The position numbers were made by a program, and so were the translations under genes. A stretch of 64,000 nt of DNA from Trichostrongylus colubriformis (lineage: Eukaryota; Nematoda; Chromadorea; Rhabditida; Trichostrongylidae), in the NCBI GenBank assembly GCA_963978905.1, contig OZ022256.1:8973501-9037500 (forward strand), in the 5' to 3' direction. Positions 31,852 to 44,500 of this stretch are shown here, one piece after another. A model generated the notes under the pieces. That model saw only the letters and a list, made by a program, of their open reading frames with translations. It searched no databases and had not been told where the DNA came from. Each line of letters starts with the position of its first letter. The stretch's first letter is position 1.

Positions 31852-32403
31852 TTAAAGGCAGCATTAGGGGAAAGTCGTACCAAAAGTAAATGAAGTAGTG
31901 AATATGAAAGTCGAGATACCTAGTAACAGGACAGTGAAGAAAAACGGATGGAATTGGCCAAAAACCCGAGAAGTAGGACCCCTTCCCACCGTCGTCGGAC
32001 CCAGACGACCTTCCCGTCAAGAGGCGAGTAGTCCGGACTATTCTTCTATTGGCATTTTTCCAATTGAACACAAGGGAATGTTTGGAAATACGACTGCATC
32101 TCTTTCTTGAGTGAGCTTCAAGCTAAAACTGCGAAAGCGCGCCGCAAAACCTTCGATCCTGCCGCACCTCCTTGGCCGCTCCCACCCCAGTGAATCGGGA
32201 ATTACGTCATCCGGAGGCGGGATCGACTTATCAAGAGGCGGAACAGGTGAGCGGTTGCGCGTTTTGCGGCGTTTCTACAGCTCGAAGAGGCGCTTTTTCA
32301 CCGGGATTTCGCCACAGATAGCCTTCTTGAGCCCAAGCTACCATGTGAGTAACTTCTTGTAGGGATTTCTCCATTACCGCATTACCCCTAATGCTGTCTT
32401 TAA
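31852..32403. repeat. Repeat R1, copy 2 (inverted)
   Basis: Starts TTAAAGGCAGCATTAGGGG and ends CCCCTAATGCTGTCTTTAA. It is inverted relative to 30208-30766, so the two copies could pair as a large hairpin in single-stranded nucleic acid. A further truncated end of the family is visible at about 33220-33247. Confidence 0.7.
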
Positions 32404-33249
32404 CGGATTATTCACGATAGGCGTGGTGACAAAATATCATAACATAGGACGCAGAAGGCTTCGAAGTTGTATCCGCTATGCTTCTTGACTTTGATCGTGT
32501 ATTTCACGATTTTTTTAACTTATTGGATATTTCAATTCCTCATGCATCCCAGGGTGCCCTGACGGCCCATTCACGATAGGTAAGTTAGCAGAACAGCATA
32601 GTACAGAACACTGAACAGGTTACACTGGGATTCGAAGATTCCTCGATGGGGGGCTGTGTATTTGACGGGTGGAATGGAGGAAGATAGTAATTGCAGAGGT
32701 CAGAATGGCCCCAAGCTACATGACAAGCGGAACGTTTCATCAACTGACCTGGTTTTGTAAGAGAATATCATCGAATTCGAGTGATTAAATTACAGTAATA
32801 ATACTATGCAATCGACAGCGGCTACTTATGCTGCGGAGGTTATGTCAATGTTGGAAAGTGGTCGTACAGTCTCGTTGAGGTAGGGGGGGAGGGGTCGTAC
32901 TCAAAGGCGTAAAGGGGATAGGGGTAATTTGGACCGAATATGGAAGGATCATCAAATGTGGAGCTCGGTGCTATAGTGCAAACGTGAAGAAAAAACGGAA
33001 TGAAACGGTCAAAAACTCGAGGAATAAGACCCCCTCCTCCTGTTATTCAATCTCAAGAGGAACGGGTAGCCCTCAAAAAAAGGGGCGGGCTGCCATCAAA
33101 CAAGTGGCAGCTGTTGGAGAAGACCGGGCGGCAATCTTTCCTATCGGAAATTTAGTGGCCACATATAGTCTACTTCAACCCATAGCTGTCATTTGCGTAA
33201 GTCAGTTGAAGAATTCTCATTAACCACATTAGCCCTACCACTGTCTTTA
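32404..33249. other. Repeat-derived spacer
   Basis: No gene recognised. The right part contains R1-like pieces (GTGAAGAAAAAACGGAATG and CACTGTCTTTAATG). Short G-runs are present near 32880-32892. Confidence 0.4.
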
Positions 33250-33518
33250 ATGGAGCCCGAAGGGGTCCGAAACAAGAGAAAGATGCAAAGAAATGAGGAT
33301 TTTGTAACGAACACTCAAGGTTAGAAGCGATAATCGGCGAAAAAACTCGGACTCAAAAGCGCGACGCTGCGGTGTGTATTCGCATCCCATTCGCATCAGC
33401 GCATCCATTCCGAGTTGTCCGCTGTAGGAGACGGGCCGTGGGCCAACGTTAGTTGTAGCACCTGACTCCAAGCGTAGTGGAGTGGCCATTCCCAACTAGA
33501 TTAGCATTCATGTAAGTA
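33250..33518 (-). repeat. Dispersed repeat R3, copy 2
   Basis: Inverted copy of 10654-10923. It shares GTGGAGTGGCCATTCCCAAC and CGCTGCGGTGTGTATTCGC. It is followed by a copy of R4, whereas at the first locus R4 precedes the mariner and R3, so the same neighbours recur in mirror order. Confidence 0.65.
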
Positions 33519-33567
33519 CATCTAGAAACAATATAAGAAAGAACAAAGTAAAAAGCAAAAAGAAAAA

Positions 33568-33690
33568 ACAAACTTATAATAGAAACATCTCCTTTTGGCA
33601 ACATGCCAAGGCGTCACGTAAACTCGTCCACACTACGTCTGTTCTACCGTAAGCCAAAATTACACCCTTCCGGTGTCTTTAAGCTGTCGT
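33568..33690 (-). repeat. Dispersed repeat R4, copy 2
   Basis: Inverted copy of 9620-9762, sharing AAACTCGTCCACACTACGTC and TTCTACCGTAAGCCAAAAT. Confidence 0.6.
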
Positions 33691-33959
33691 ATACACGTCA
33701 GGTACACACGCGAACAAAAATACTGGCCCGATTATATAGCTGCCACAGCGATTTGTGCTTGGACTTTTCTCGCATTCGTCTGGGACGGTGTAACGTACAT
33801 AGGGCGGGATTGGACAGGGCGTTTAATACATGCGCTACTGCCAGCACACCCTCTACCATTGTGGTGTGGAAAAGAGGTGAGATTTCACAGCGACTAACGA
33901 AGAAGGTCTTTCAGGAAATGAAACCATTTCTGAAAACGTTTTTTGCATCATGTGGGAGT

Positions 33960-35445
33960 ATATAGTATATGCATCATCACGTTAAATGACTGGACAATGT
34001 ATCTAGATGATGGGAAAAGTGTGGATGTGATATATTTTGATTTTTGCAAAGCTTTCGATAAGGTATCGCATGCCAAGTTGCTCTATAAATTGCAGAGAGT
34101 TGGAATCCATCCTCGTATAATTGCATGGATCAAATCCTTTCTTTCGAACAGGTAGTATGTCGTGCGTGTTAATCTATCATTTTCAAGGCCTATATCCGCC
34201 TCCAGCGGCGTACCTCAAGGTGGCGTTCTATCTCCAATTTTGTTCAGTATTTTTACATACGACTTGCTCAGCCTACTTTCGGTCAACGATTCTAAGTTTT
34301 GCGCGTTTGCGGATGACTTGAAATTATACCGGCCCATACATGATTTTAGAGATAAGTGTGCGCTGCAGAATGCAATCAATATCGTGCATAAATGGTCCAA
34401 ATCATGGGACCTGCCTCTTTCCGAATCAAAAACGAGGATACTACACCTTGGCAGTCACAATCCCAAACACTCTTATTCCATAAATGGCACGACACTCACC
34501 AGTGTGTGCGAAGTTAAAGATCTAGGATTTTTGGTAACAAATAAGCTCAGCTTTGATGAGCACTGTCTCATGATAGCCAATAAGGCTACTGTACTAATTC
34601 ACAACTTATTCAGAGCCTTTTCTACCAAGGACATATCCATATTACTCCAGGCGTATAAAATGTTCATCAGGCCTGTTTTAGAGTACGGAACGGGAGACGG
34701 TCGTTTGGCGCGGCCCCTTGGAGCTAATTTGCCAATGGGCACTGCCAAAGCTCCTCCCCTAAAAAGGCTTAGGTAAATCTGGGAGGGTCCAGACGGCCCA
34801 TGCGCCCCATTGGCAAATTAGCTGCAAGGGCCGCGCCAAACGACATACACCCGTACGGAACCCCTGTTTTTAACCCTTACAAGGTCAAGACGATCACTTT
34901 ATTGGAGCGGGTGCAAAATAACTTCACTCGAAAGCTCATGATACGTGCACTAGGGTACACATATGATCAAATCCCATCTAGTACTGCCAGAAACAGAAAC
35001 TTCGGGTTGTCAACTCTTGCTTTTAGACGAAAGAGAAATGATCTTCTGCTCTTGTATAAGATCATACAGGGTGGAAGTGTTAAACTCGATAGCCTCGTTT
35101 CACTCAAAGCATCTGTCACTAGAGGTTCTGCCATCAAGTATAATGTGAGCAAAGCAAAACTCAATTGTAGACGGTATTTTTTATTCATAGAGTTATTCCA
35201 CTTTTTGATAAGCTCAGTAGAAAGCACTCTATACCGTTGCGCTACAGCACATTCAAAAGATTTTTGAGTAAGCACTTGAGTCCATGAGGCTTTACAGTTG
35301 ATCTTGATTTTCATGCATTGAAGTAAGCAGATACGTTTGCGTTTTTTTTAGTGTGTTCGAAATTGTTGCCATGGTTATTCAGTTGTTCATTTTATGTTGT
35401 TGTTCCACACGAGTCCTCTCGTGTAATAAAATAAATAAAATATAC
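33960..35445 (+). pseudogene. Truncated CR1/Jockey-type LINE reverse transcriptase
   Basis: A 5'-truncated non-LTR retrotransposon. VIYFDFCKAFDKVSHAKLL at about 34030 is RT motif 2, SGVPQGGVLSPILF at about 34200 is motif 4 and FADDLKLYRP at about 34305 holds the FADD catalytic site. The C-terminal thumb region with RPVLEYGTPVFNPY continues past an inserted MITE at 34692-34853. Breaks are a TAG at about 34153-34155, the MITE insertion and a frameshift near 35170-35190, after which KRFLSKHLSP ends the frame. The copy closes with TAATAAAATAAATAAAATA near 35422-35445, a simple-repeat tail usual for this LINE group. The upstream endonuclease domain is absent. Not functional. Confidence 0.88.
34684..34861. 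mobile_element. MITE with 8-bp target duplication, inserted in the LINE
   Basis: The element is 34692-34853, flanked by TACGGAAC at 34684-34691 and 34854-34861. Its ends are inverted: TCGTTTGGCGCGGCCCCTTG and AAGGGCCGCGCCAAACGA, each continuing into AATTTGCCAATGGG or its complement. Removing it in thought restores the LINE reading across the junction, which confirms insertion after the LINE. An 8-bp duplication points to hAT-like mobilisation. Confidence 0.82.
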
Positions 35446-35999
35446 GAAAAATACAGCTATCGTTCATTTTTCCTGAGCGGCCCTACAAATGCCAAAAAAC
35501 GGTCGATGGTTCGCCCACGAAACAATTCTTCCAAAATTTGGATGTTCAGTTTTTGGGTTCGTAAACACTCGGATACAAATATGTTCATTACTCATTTTGA
35601 GAGCACCAGGCAAGGTACACCGAGAGTGGAGGTTCCTCGACAGGGGTCGTATTTGACTGGATAGGAGGGTGGGGAGGGGGTCATACCTTCAAAGGTCAGC
35701 GATAAGCACTAAAATCTTAATTCTCAATAAGCAGTTGAGAGCAAAGAGTATTTCACCGCAAATCCGTGTGACAAAATGTAAAATTATAAGTTTCTGCCTC
35801 AGGAAAGGGTATATAGCAATAAAACGCATTGCAATAATGCAATACGACACCGGTTACTAGCGTTTTAGAGGTGGAAGAAGAGGGGGGATCGTATTTAGTC
35901 GCCTTAGAGGGGAGTTGTACTGAAGCGGCTATTTTCCTCGACACCTGGGAGTGCCCTGGATAAATATTCATATTGATTTTGAACAATACATTACCATCA
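35446..35999. other. Stretch with no recognised gene
   Basis: Nothing with a recognisable domain. It contains phrases also seen near 31440-31560 (GTACACCGAGAGT, AGGGGTCGTATTTGAC), so it is probably an old repeat copy. Confidence 0.4.
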
Positions 36000-36410
36000 C
36001 TTTTCGATTCGACCTCCTCGATTTCGGATGACGGTGCTTTGGATAGAAGTCGATGACAGGACGTGAACCAACGAGCATCTGAGGGCGAACTTCTCGAACG
36101 AGAAGCTGCCGCTCAATCTCAACCCTGCGGAACGTAGTTTGTGGATATCTGGGAGAGAAGGTCTTCGCAACACCTCATCGAAGCTCTGCATTCCTCAAAG
36201 TTGACCTTCAACGGGAGTGGGCGAAACTACCGTCAACTACCTGCATCCCGTCATCGACTCGTACCCCGAACGTATACGCGCCGTCATCTGAAATCAAGGA
36301 AGTCGAATCACAAGTGATGATAGCATACATATTGTTCACAATAGTTATAAATATTTATCATCCAATTTTCGTTTCTTTTGTTACACTCTTGCCAGAGATA
36401 TTGGGTTTTT
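36000..36410 (+). repeat. Decayed element shared with 61665-62020
   Basis: Shares TCCTCGATTTCGGATGA, GACAGGACGTGAACC, CATCGACTCG and TTATAAATATT with 61665-62020 in the same order and orientation. The other copy can be read as a short transposase-tail-like peptide (VDNLRRAIDSFRG), which suggests a Tc1-like origin. Heavily decayed. Confidence 0.5.
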
Positions 36411-36423
36411 TACCGTGTAAGAT

Positions 36424-36921
36424 TAGGTTGATCGGAAAGTTTTGATAGGGTTGAGATTTTTTCAATTTTACTTTACAACTCAGCAAGTAATGCAGGCTAA
36501 TCAACAATATAGTAAACATCGTTAGTTATAACATTGTCCCACCCAATGGGCAGGTCCAACCTAGCTCTTCCAATTTTGCACCGGTCCCTCACATAGCTAA
36601 AGAGACCCGTGCAAGATTGAAGGAGCTAGGTTGGGACACGGTTCCACATGCACCCAATTCACCTGATACTGCCCCCTCAGATTACCACTTGTTCCGGCCC
36701 CTTGAGGCTTTCCTAGCAAAAAAAAATTGTCACCTCGAACAAGTGGTCGGTGACTTCTTTGACTCCCAATCCTCCTAATTCTGGGAGAAGAAAATCGCTG
36801 ACCTACTCTCTAGGTGGGACAACGTTATAACTAACGATGGTTATTATACTGTTGATTAGCCTGTATTACTTGCTGATAATAGAAAAAATCTCAACCTATC
36901 AAAACTTTCCGATCAACTTAA
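36424..36921 (+). pseudogene. Internally deleted mariner remnant
   Basis: Ends are imperfect inverted repeats of about 45 bp (GGTTGATCGGAAAGTTTTGA on the left, its complement on the right), followed inwards by a second inverted block around AACATCGTTAGTTATAACAT. Between them, at about 36570-36777, a plus-strand frame contains ETRARLKELGWDTVPHAP and then SDYHLFRPLEAFL, the C-terminal mariner transposase region. Everything upstream of that is missing. It cannot code for an active transposase. Confidence 0.82.
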
Positions 36922-38515
36922 TAATATTTATTGCGCACCCCATATAACCGTTTTATACTCAGAAAATGATCGTGAGCTGTCTTTCATTTCACACATCGTG
37001 AAAGTACCTTTCCACGCATTCTAAACTGCGACCGTTCAACGGCATGCTTCCGTTACATTTTTTGGGTGGCGCTGCAAAGAGGTGTGCACACAATGTCCCA
37101 CATGTAATATGATCTTCGTTCAACAGAACATTCTCAAATAAAGGTTTTCTTCACTTCCTCGCCCACCCTAACAATACTCGGCATGGAACCCATCCTATTT
37201 GAGTTGCCCCGATTATAGTTTCCTTAATGTTTTCAACTTCTTCTGTTGTCTTAATCTATGCTATTAGCGTTTGATACTCCTAGGCAGCACTTTTGGAAAA
37301 TTTTGGCAGCATTTTTACTCAGCTACAAACGAGATCGCGCAATCATGTACCTTGAGTCTGCCCCTTGAAGATATTGTCAAAGATGAGGGAAATCAGAACT
37401 GAAAAATGTTCATCACAATGATGGCGCGCCTTTCAGAGAGAAGACCTATGGAGGAAGGCGCGCCTCACTCTTTATCGCCGCGCATGGTTGCGTTCACAGG
37501 CAGTGAGGCAGAGTAGCACGGGGGAGGTGCAGAGACGACGCAGGCGAGGAGACAAGGTGGCATAGACGGAGACGCAGAGACACGCACCCACGCCCTGTTG
37601 CCGGGCACCGCAAAGTATGAACGCAACTGTACTCCGAAATATAAGACGTAAAAGACGACAATCGCTTCCCAAATACGGCACCCCCCTCTCGCACTCATCG
37701 CCAACTCTTCATGCCGTGTGAATTTCTTCCATGTGGTGACACATCCATCCAACGTCACAAACATTGTATAAACCAAAACATTCGAATATTTCTTTCATTT
37801 TTATTAGAATGTCGTCATTGCAACTGTAGATTAGATTAAGACACATTTCAATAGTGTGTAATAATGTAATAAACTACTGTCGCACATATAGTATTGAATA
37901 TTGGGGAAACACGTCTCGTTCAACGAGACAAATGCAAAAAAATAGCAATCTCCAGTCAAAATAACAACATCAAAATGCAATTCTACTACAAAACATACGA
38001 TTCAATGATTAATGCGCAAGAGTATCACTTTGCCATGTGTATGTATGATGGAGAATTCTGGGTGGGGATTGAAAATCAATTGAAAGGAATTCAGATAATT
38101 AAGAACAATCTTTTATACAGTAATCATTGGTTTTAATCATTTCAAGAAATCAATCAATCCAATATGTACATCTACCATGCATCATCTAGACTCGACTAAA
38201 CTAACATAAATATCATGCACACATGAACACAGAACGCGAGCGCACCATTTGTTTGTTATATTTAACAGAGATATAAAAGCGACGACGAATTCTAGCAAAT
38301 GATAATGCCAGCGCAGTATTGAAAGGTGACATTAATTCACCAACAGAGAGAGAGGAATCTAAAGGGAGTGATGTGACGCACCTATGCGATAACTGACACA
38401 GGGACCGGGATTTGCACGAAGACGTGAAAGGCGAGGTAGGTGGTTTAGAGGAGAAACCAAAACAGCGCCGAAGCAGACGAGATTGAATAGTAAATGAGAC
38501 GAGATCACCGGCAAA
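36922..38515. other. Intergenic stretch downstream of set-26
   Basis: No host gene recognised. A family B MITE occupies about 37478-37632. The part nearest 38515 would hold the 3' untranslated region of the minus-strand set-26 gene; I see no convincing AATAAA in the first 300 bases. Confidence 0.45.
37478..37632. repeat. Family B MITE copy
   Basis: Starts CGCGCATGGTTGCGTTCACA and ends GCACCGCAAAGTATGAACGCAA, matching the family B ends at 5710 and 14431. GC-rich interior with no coding signal. Confidence 0.6.
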
Positions 38516-41500
38516 TCACCAACGAGTATTTCGAGTTGGACGCGGTCCTGGAGGAGGTGGGGGCGGCACATCTGAAGCAAAAACAAATTTAAAATTAATC
38601 TTTGAAAATGACACTAAACAAACTACCTCTTAAAGACATCGCCCTATGGCTGGGAGAGATAACTGATCTGGGAGACCGTTGAGTACCAGCGGTACCTGAG
38701 AAGAGGCGTCAATATCGTTGTCCCACCGACATCCTTATGTTTACAACACCGAATATTGTAAAAACAAAACGGGCAACTCACCAACACCAAACTCTTTGGC
38801 TAAACGATCAGCAAGAGACATTCTTTCTTCACCAGACTCTGAACTGGAGCCGATAGACATGTCACTAGACGAAGCAGGCAGAGTATTTGTCGGAGTTTCA
38901 ACCGGTGGTATCACTGGTGGTACCGGAGGTGTAGGAATGCATGACTGCAAAACCGAACGCAATGACACACGTAGAAAAATCTCTTGGAGATACTAATTTG
39001 ATATGACTCGTTATAATCCAAATCACAAAAAATAGTTGAATCTTCAGAGCAGGCTATAAATTTTTCTCTCACCTCTTCCAAAATCATTTTCTTGACCACC
39101 TCCAAATCTGGAGGTACTCCTAATGGCGGAATGGGTATAGAAGTGTCCAAAGGTCGCAAAAGTGCACTTTGGTCCTGAAAACAACTAGCATAATAACGCC
39201 CATATGCAAATGAATCGTTATTTTAAAACGGATCCATACCAGAGAGGTATCCATAGTAGGAATAAAAGAACGGGTCGGCCGACTATTGCTCTCAGCAGTT
39301 CGATTTCGTATGTCGGCGAGGCTTCCAGTGGTAGGCGTTGCAGTAGCTCCAGATGATGCACTTGTATTTTCCGAGGAGCCCATCGTACTTCGGCGCCTTT
39401 TGTAGTCTTCAAGGCTCAATCGCTTCGCCTAAAATCCAGCACATGTCATCGAAGGTTGAAATAAGATTTCACATCATCCATGTCAAAGACACTACCTTCC
39501 TAACTTCAACTGGAGAAGCCATGGGTGCTTGTGACGACGTTGATGTAGCTGTTGCAGTATCCACTGAGACCGAAGGAAGCGTAGTCACAGGTTGGCGTAC
39601 AGACGGTTGCGGCAATGGCTTGTGCACAGACTCGGCCAAATCGAAATCCACATGCGTCCTCTCATTGAGAATAGGCATCAGAAAGCGCAAGGCCATGTTC
39701 CAATGGAAACGAAACCCCTCGGCTGTAAAGATACCTATTAGTACGAGCAGCCTTCAGATAGCAGCCCTTTTTTTACCTTTGGCACCCATCTGTGCCAAAG
39801 CTGTTGCAGCAACCTGCTCATCAGACTGGCACGCATCAAGCATGTGACGCCTTTTCTTCAATGGTGGACTCATCTGTAAACAAAAAATAACGTCTTAAAA
39901 CACGAACCACAAAAATAAATCCTTGACTACTCAGCGAAATATTTCATCGAACTCCTCTTAACAAAACTTGCAGCGCTGAACCGACCTGAACTCTCGATGG
40001 CAATGTGGTAATATCGCTGGTGGAATCGGCCGCACATGTTAAAGGTTCCGACGAAGCTGCAGATTCTGTTGCTTGCAAGCTTTCATCACTGATTGATTCC
40101 GCGGCGTGTCGTCGCAACCAAAGTTTCTTCCCACCAACGCTACTTGGATTGACGGAATCTGCTGAACTGACATCCCCAGCTCCCACTGAGGTCGCGGACG
40201 ATGAGGAGGTCACCTCAGGCGATGAGGCTCGCTGAGCTGCTTCTATAAAGAGCAAAATCTTACGATAACAACTCAAAAATTATAAATTCACAAAAACTTT
40301 TACCGTTTTCCTTAACAGCAGCAGCCCACCGTTTTCTTGGTGGTTGGGCTATAGTAGACACTTCGTCGACTTCATTTTCCTTGAAATCTTCTCCTGAAAA
40401 TACAAATATAATGCAATGAAACTGACACGTGCAGAGAAAGCTTCAGAAGCCAACATACTCTTCTTCTTTCCACGTGGACTTTCCCTGACGGATGGCTCGA
40501 CAACAGCTTCAACTTTCTTTTCCTTATCATTGTGCTTCTCCGAATGGCGTCTTCCCCCTCTTCCACTGCTTACCGTGCTTCCCGTGCTTGACCTAGCCGG
40601 TCGTCCAGGACCCTAGAAAATATCAATACGTAGCAGGCACATAAGGGTCATCAAGTGAAAAAAAGTAAGAAGCCCGATATCCCTTGAGTGACTGATCAAC
40701 GAAACGCACTCGTTTCTCTTTCGCATCATTGGAGTCCTTATGAGCCTCTGCTCGCCTTTTCTCCTTTTCCTCTTTTCTTTCAATGGCCGCCAAGGCAGCT
40801 TGCAACTTCCTTTCCTCACGACTCTGAATTGTCATAAGAATGATTGATTGTTGGGGATGAGCCATCCAAAACTTTACAGATGATCGAATTAATACGCTTA
40901 CAGGCTTATTTCTGTCCTCGGGCAATGTGTAATCCATTACTTCCTTCAGTTGTTCGATTGCTTCCCTCTTAGGGAATCGGCTCGATCCTGTGCTGCTTCG
41001 ACGCCGTCCACCAGTAGACTGTTGCTCCTCCTAAATAAGAAAAAAGTCTATACTGAAGAATAACACACGGTAACGCAATGAATACCTTTTTGGGAGAAGT
41101 TGGAGCAGACTTGTTCCCTTCTGAGGTTTGCTTCTTTGGTGATGAAGGTTGTTTGTCCACCTGGTCCACCTTTTGAGCTTCGTTCGTTTTTTCTTCCACC
41201 TTGACCTCCTCGGTAGTGGTCTCCTCGGATGAAGGCGCAGCGGTTGATGGTGGCGGTTCCTGTGCTTGTACCTCGTCTTTGTCTGTGGGCTCTTTCTTTT
41301 CCTCCACCTCTTTTTCATCCCTTAAAATAGCAATCGTTGACACATTCTCTCCATTAGATCTAAAGTTTATCTAGCGACAGTACGTGGTTTCAGTGGTGTC
41401 TGCCCCTGCACATTGCTCCATTGATTCATCGGACGACTTCGTATTCTTACTGTCAGAATGTCGACGAAGACGGATTCCCACCTTTTTCGGCTTCCGACCA

Positions 41501-44500
41501 ACGGGTCCCTTCAAAAAAAAAAAAACTTCTGTTTGAGCCATAACAATTGACAGATGATCGGGTTTCACACAAAATCAATAACTAACCTTTTTCTTCGGGG
41601 GTTCGTCGGAGACTTTTTCCTTCTTGCCGCTTCCCTTCGGTCGACCACGATTTTCAGTCTTGGTTTTCTGTGGCATGGGCACGGCTCTTCGACCAGAGGC
41701 AGTCCCATTTGAGGCCTGAGGCTGCTGCGGCGCAACATCGTGATTTGGACGTTCCTTAAACAAACGATAGACGTTGAGAGACCGGATCTATCACATGAAG
41801 AGCTTACTTCGAGCGCTGCTTTGACACGAAGAGAGTTATTGAACTGCTTCATGTAGCAGTTCGGGTCATCTCCACAAGCACATTCAACGGGTACGACAGT
41901 ATCGCGGAAATCACAATCAAATGGTATGGTGACCTATAAATAATGCTGGTGATTATAAAAAATATTCCATAGTGGACAAAAAAGTACCTCAGTTCCTTTT
42001 TCAATTCTCTCCGACGCAACCAACATGACGTAAATACTTCCATTTAACAACACATGTTTCAGAGTTGAGTTAGATCGGCAACATCTAGAAATTTAGGAGT
42101 GAATCGATCATTTGAAAATGTAGGTCAATTAAATCAGCGACATACGAACTGCAAAAATCAAGTACCTGCGGGCGAATCGAGCTTCACTTCCCTGACGGCG
42201 AGCATCAATACAAAGAAGGTTTTGGCCAAGACCGTTATACAAAACACAATATGGCTGCAGAGCACCACGTTGCAGTCTTCCAGGACATTCGTCGGGTAAA
42301 CAAACATGTCCCACATATTCCATTATGACGTCATCCTGCTTGATAGCTTCAGTCGACACAAGCCCTGAGAACAAACACAATTATCTCACAGCAGTTTTGA
42401 GAAGCGGAAAAACAAAAAGAACCTTCAACATCCGGAGCGACAAACATGCGTTTTCCACGCTTCAAATCACGAGAATTCTCGAGAATACTCTGAGCGCCAG
42501 CTGTGGTGTCAAAAAGAGCCAGCATTTGTTTCGCTCGCTTAGTGTACTCGTTGCGAGTAATCAACTGGAATTTCTTGAAAGCTGCAGGACCTCTTTTTGC
42601 AGACTTGGTGTGCTGAAAACGAGTTACATAAAATTTCAAGTGAATATCAGAAGTGAAACGTCTAGTTCCCATTTATTTTTATAATAATGCAATTAGTCAA
42701 CTAGTTATTAGCCAAAGTACTGATAGCATTTGCGCTACTTAGGAACAGGTATGGCTCCAACGGCAGCCTTTGGTCAAGTCCTACCACCCTTGCAAGTAAG
42801 ACCACAAAAGATGAGATTGAACGGTTCGCGAGCGCCACTATAATGGCAACCATATTGAAATTTGACACTAGAGCAAAAGCAATTACAAATCGGCGCAGAG
42901 TACGTTCCTTCACACGACTGAACGGTGCGAAATCATTCAAATAGTCATGCCAATTTTCAGCAAAAATTTCTGACGTTACCATACTGTTTACTTTGTCAAT
43001 TTGCGTGATTTCTTAATCCTGATAAATATCTCAATACTCACGTTGCGTTCCTTCAAGCGCTGATTCAGTTTGGCACGTTTTCTTTCTTCTCGCCTTCTCA
43101 ACTTTTCGGCCAGCTTCCGTTCTTTCTCACGTGAGACAGCTTTCAGCTGTTTCAACTGAAAACATACCATGCTGTACAAGAGAAACTTTTCATTTGAAGA
43201 CACATGCAATCATCTCAACCCTCAAGTACCTGTAATTCTTGCGCTTGCTTTTTTGTCCACTTGAGTGGTCGAGGGTTGCAGTACTCGCAGAGGTAAGTGT
43301 CATTTTGGTTGAATTTCTTTGGGTCAATACCCATGCACTTCATATGCTGCCAAACACTGGAAACAGTAGAATGAAGTTCATAACGGATGTTGAGGCCTAT
43401 ACTGACTATAGAATCAGGCAGGAATACAGTCGTTATTGCCGAAAACACGTACTTGCACTGTTCACATTCCACCATCCACTCGTCATTGTGTTGCATTTCA
43501 CACAGACATCGCGTCACATAATCGCCCCATTCAGCTTCCTGAACATGATTTCCAAATCATTCCAGAAGAAATGATTAAACGGCATTGTAATACTGTACCT
43601 CCGCGGCTTCTTCCTCATCACTGCTGGGATCGCTACTAACGTTGGCGAGATCTTCTTCAGGAGAAACTCCATTGACTCCTGAATTTTCATCAAAAGATGT
43701 GATGCAGAGGATTTCATGAGTCAGATCTTCAAACTTCAAAGAGCTCACCCTTTTGCTGGAAACCTGGTGACATCGGTGAACGGTCCATAGGAGTTCTCTG
43801 GCTAGCATGAGGTGACTGTGCTAGCCCTGGACTTTGGTACGCACCCCGCACTGTTTGGGCGTTCGATAGTGGAGGTATTGGAGGAGGTAATTCAGGAGCC
43901 ATGGAGCCATCATATGCCTGAAGTAAGCCCATTGATATGGCCCTCGAAAAACTCGTGCTTCTCAAGGAAATGCCAAATTTAGCTCACAGTTATAGGTACA
44001 GCATTGCCCCTGACGGAAGAGCGTCCAGAAACACGCGAGGATTGGTAGTCTGCCGCTCTCGTGCTGCCATATGGCCCCTCCGAAACGTCATGGTGCAACG
44101 GCGTAGTACTTGTCGCAGCCATGCTTGTACTGCTGCTACTGCTCAACGACGATCGCGTTCTGCCCTACAACAAAAAGGACCGGTCGCTTTACAAAAGGCG
44201 TCACTTATAGAAAATATTACCGATCCCTTAGGTCTCCCTCGTCCTCTTGGAGCTGTCGTATTTGAGCCTCCTGTCTCCATCTCTTCACCACCACTGAACT
44301 GGGTATCAGTTGCTGAACGACGTCGCATAGCCGTAGATACATCGTTAGTCGGTCGTTTTCTCGCTCTCGCTTGTGCTTCAGACTCCATCTTTTTCTGTTC
44401 CATTTCCTGAAGATAGTGTTAATGATCACAAACAAACCACATGAATTCATCGTGAATACACGCCTGAGCGATTTCGCGACTAATAGCATCAATCTTCGCC

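Noticed and set aside
42701..42982. 93-codon minus-strand frame between set-26 exons
   Set aside because: The flanking exons (43042-43155 and 42423-42612) join in phase 0 without it, and it resembles no SET-26/MLL5 region.
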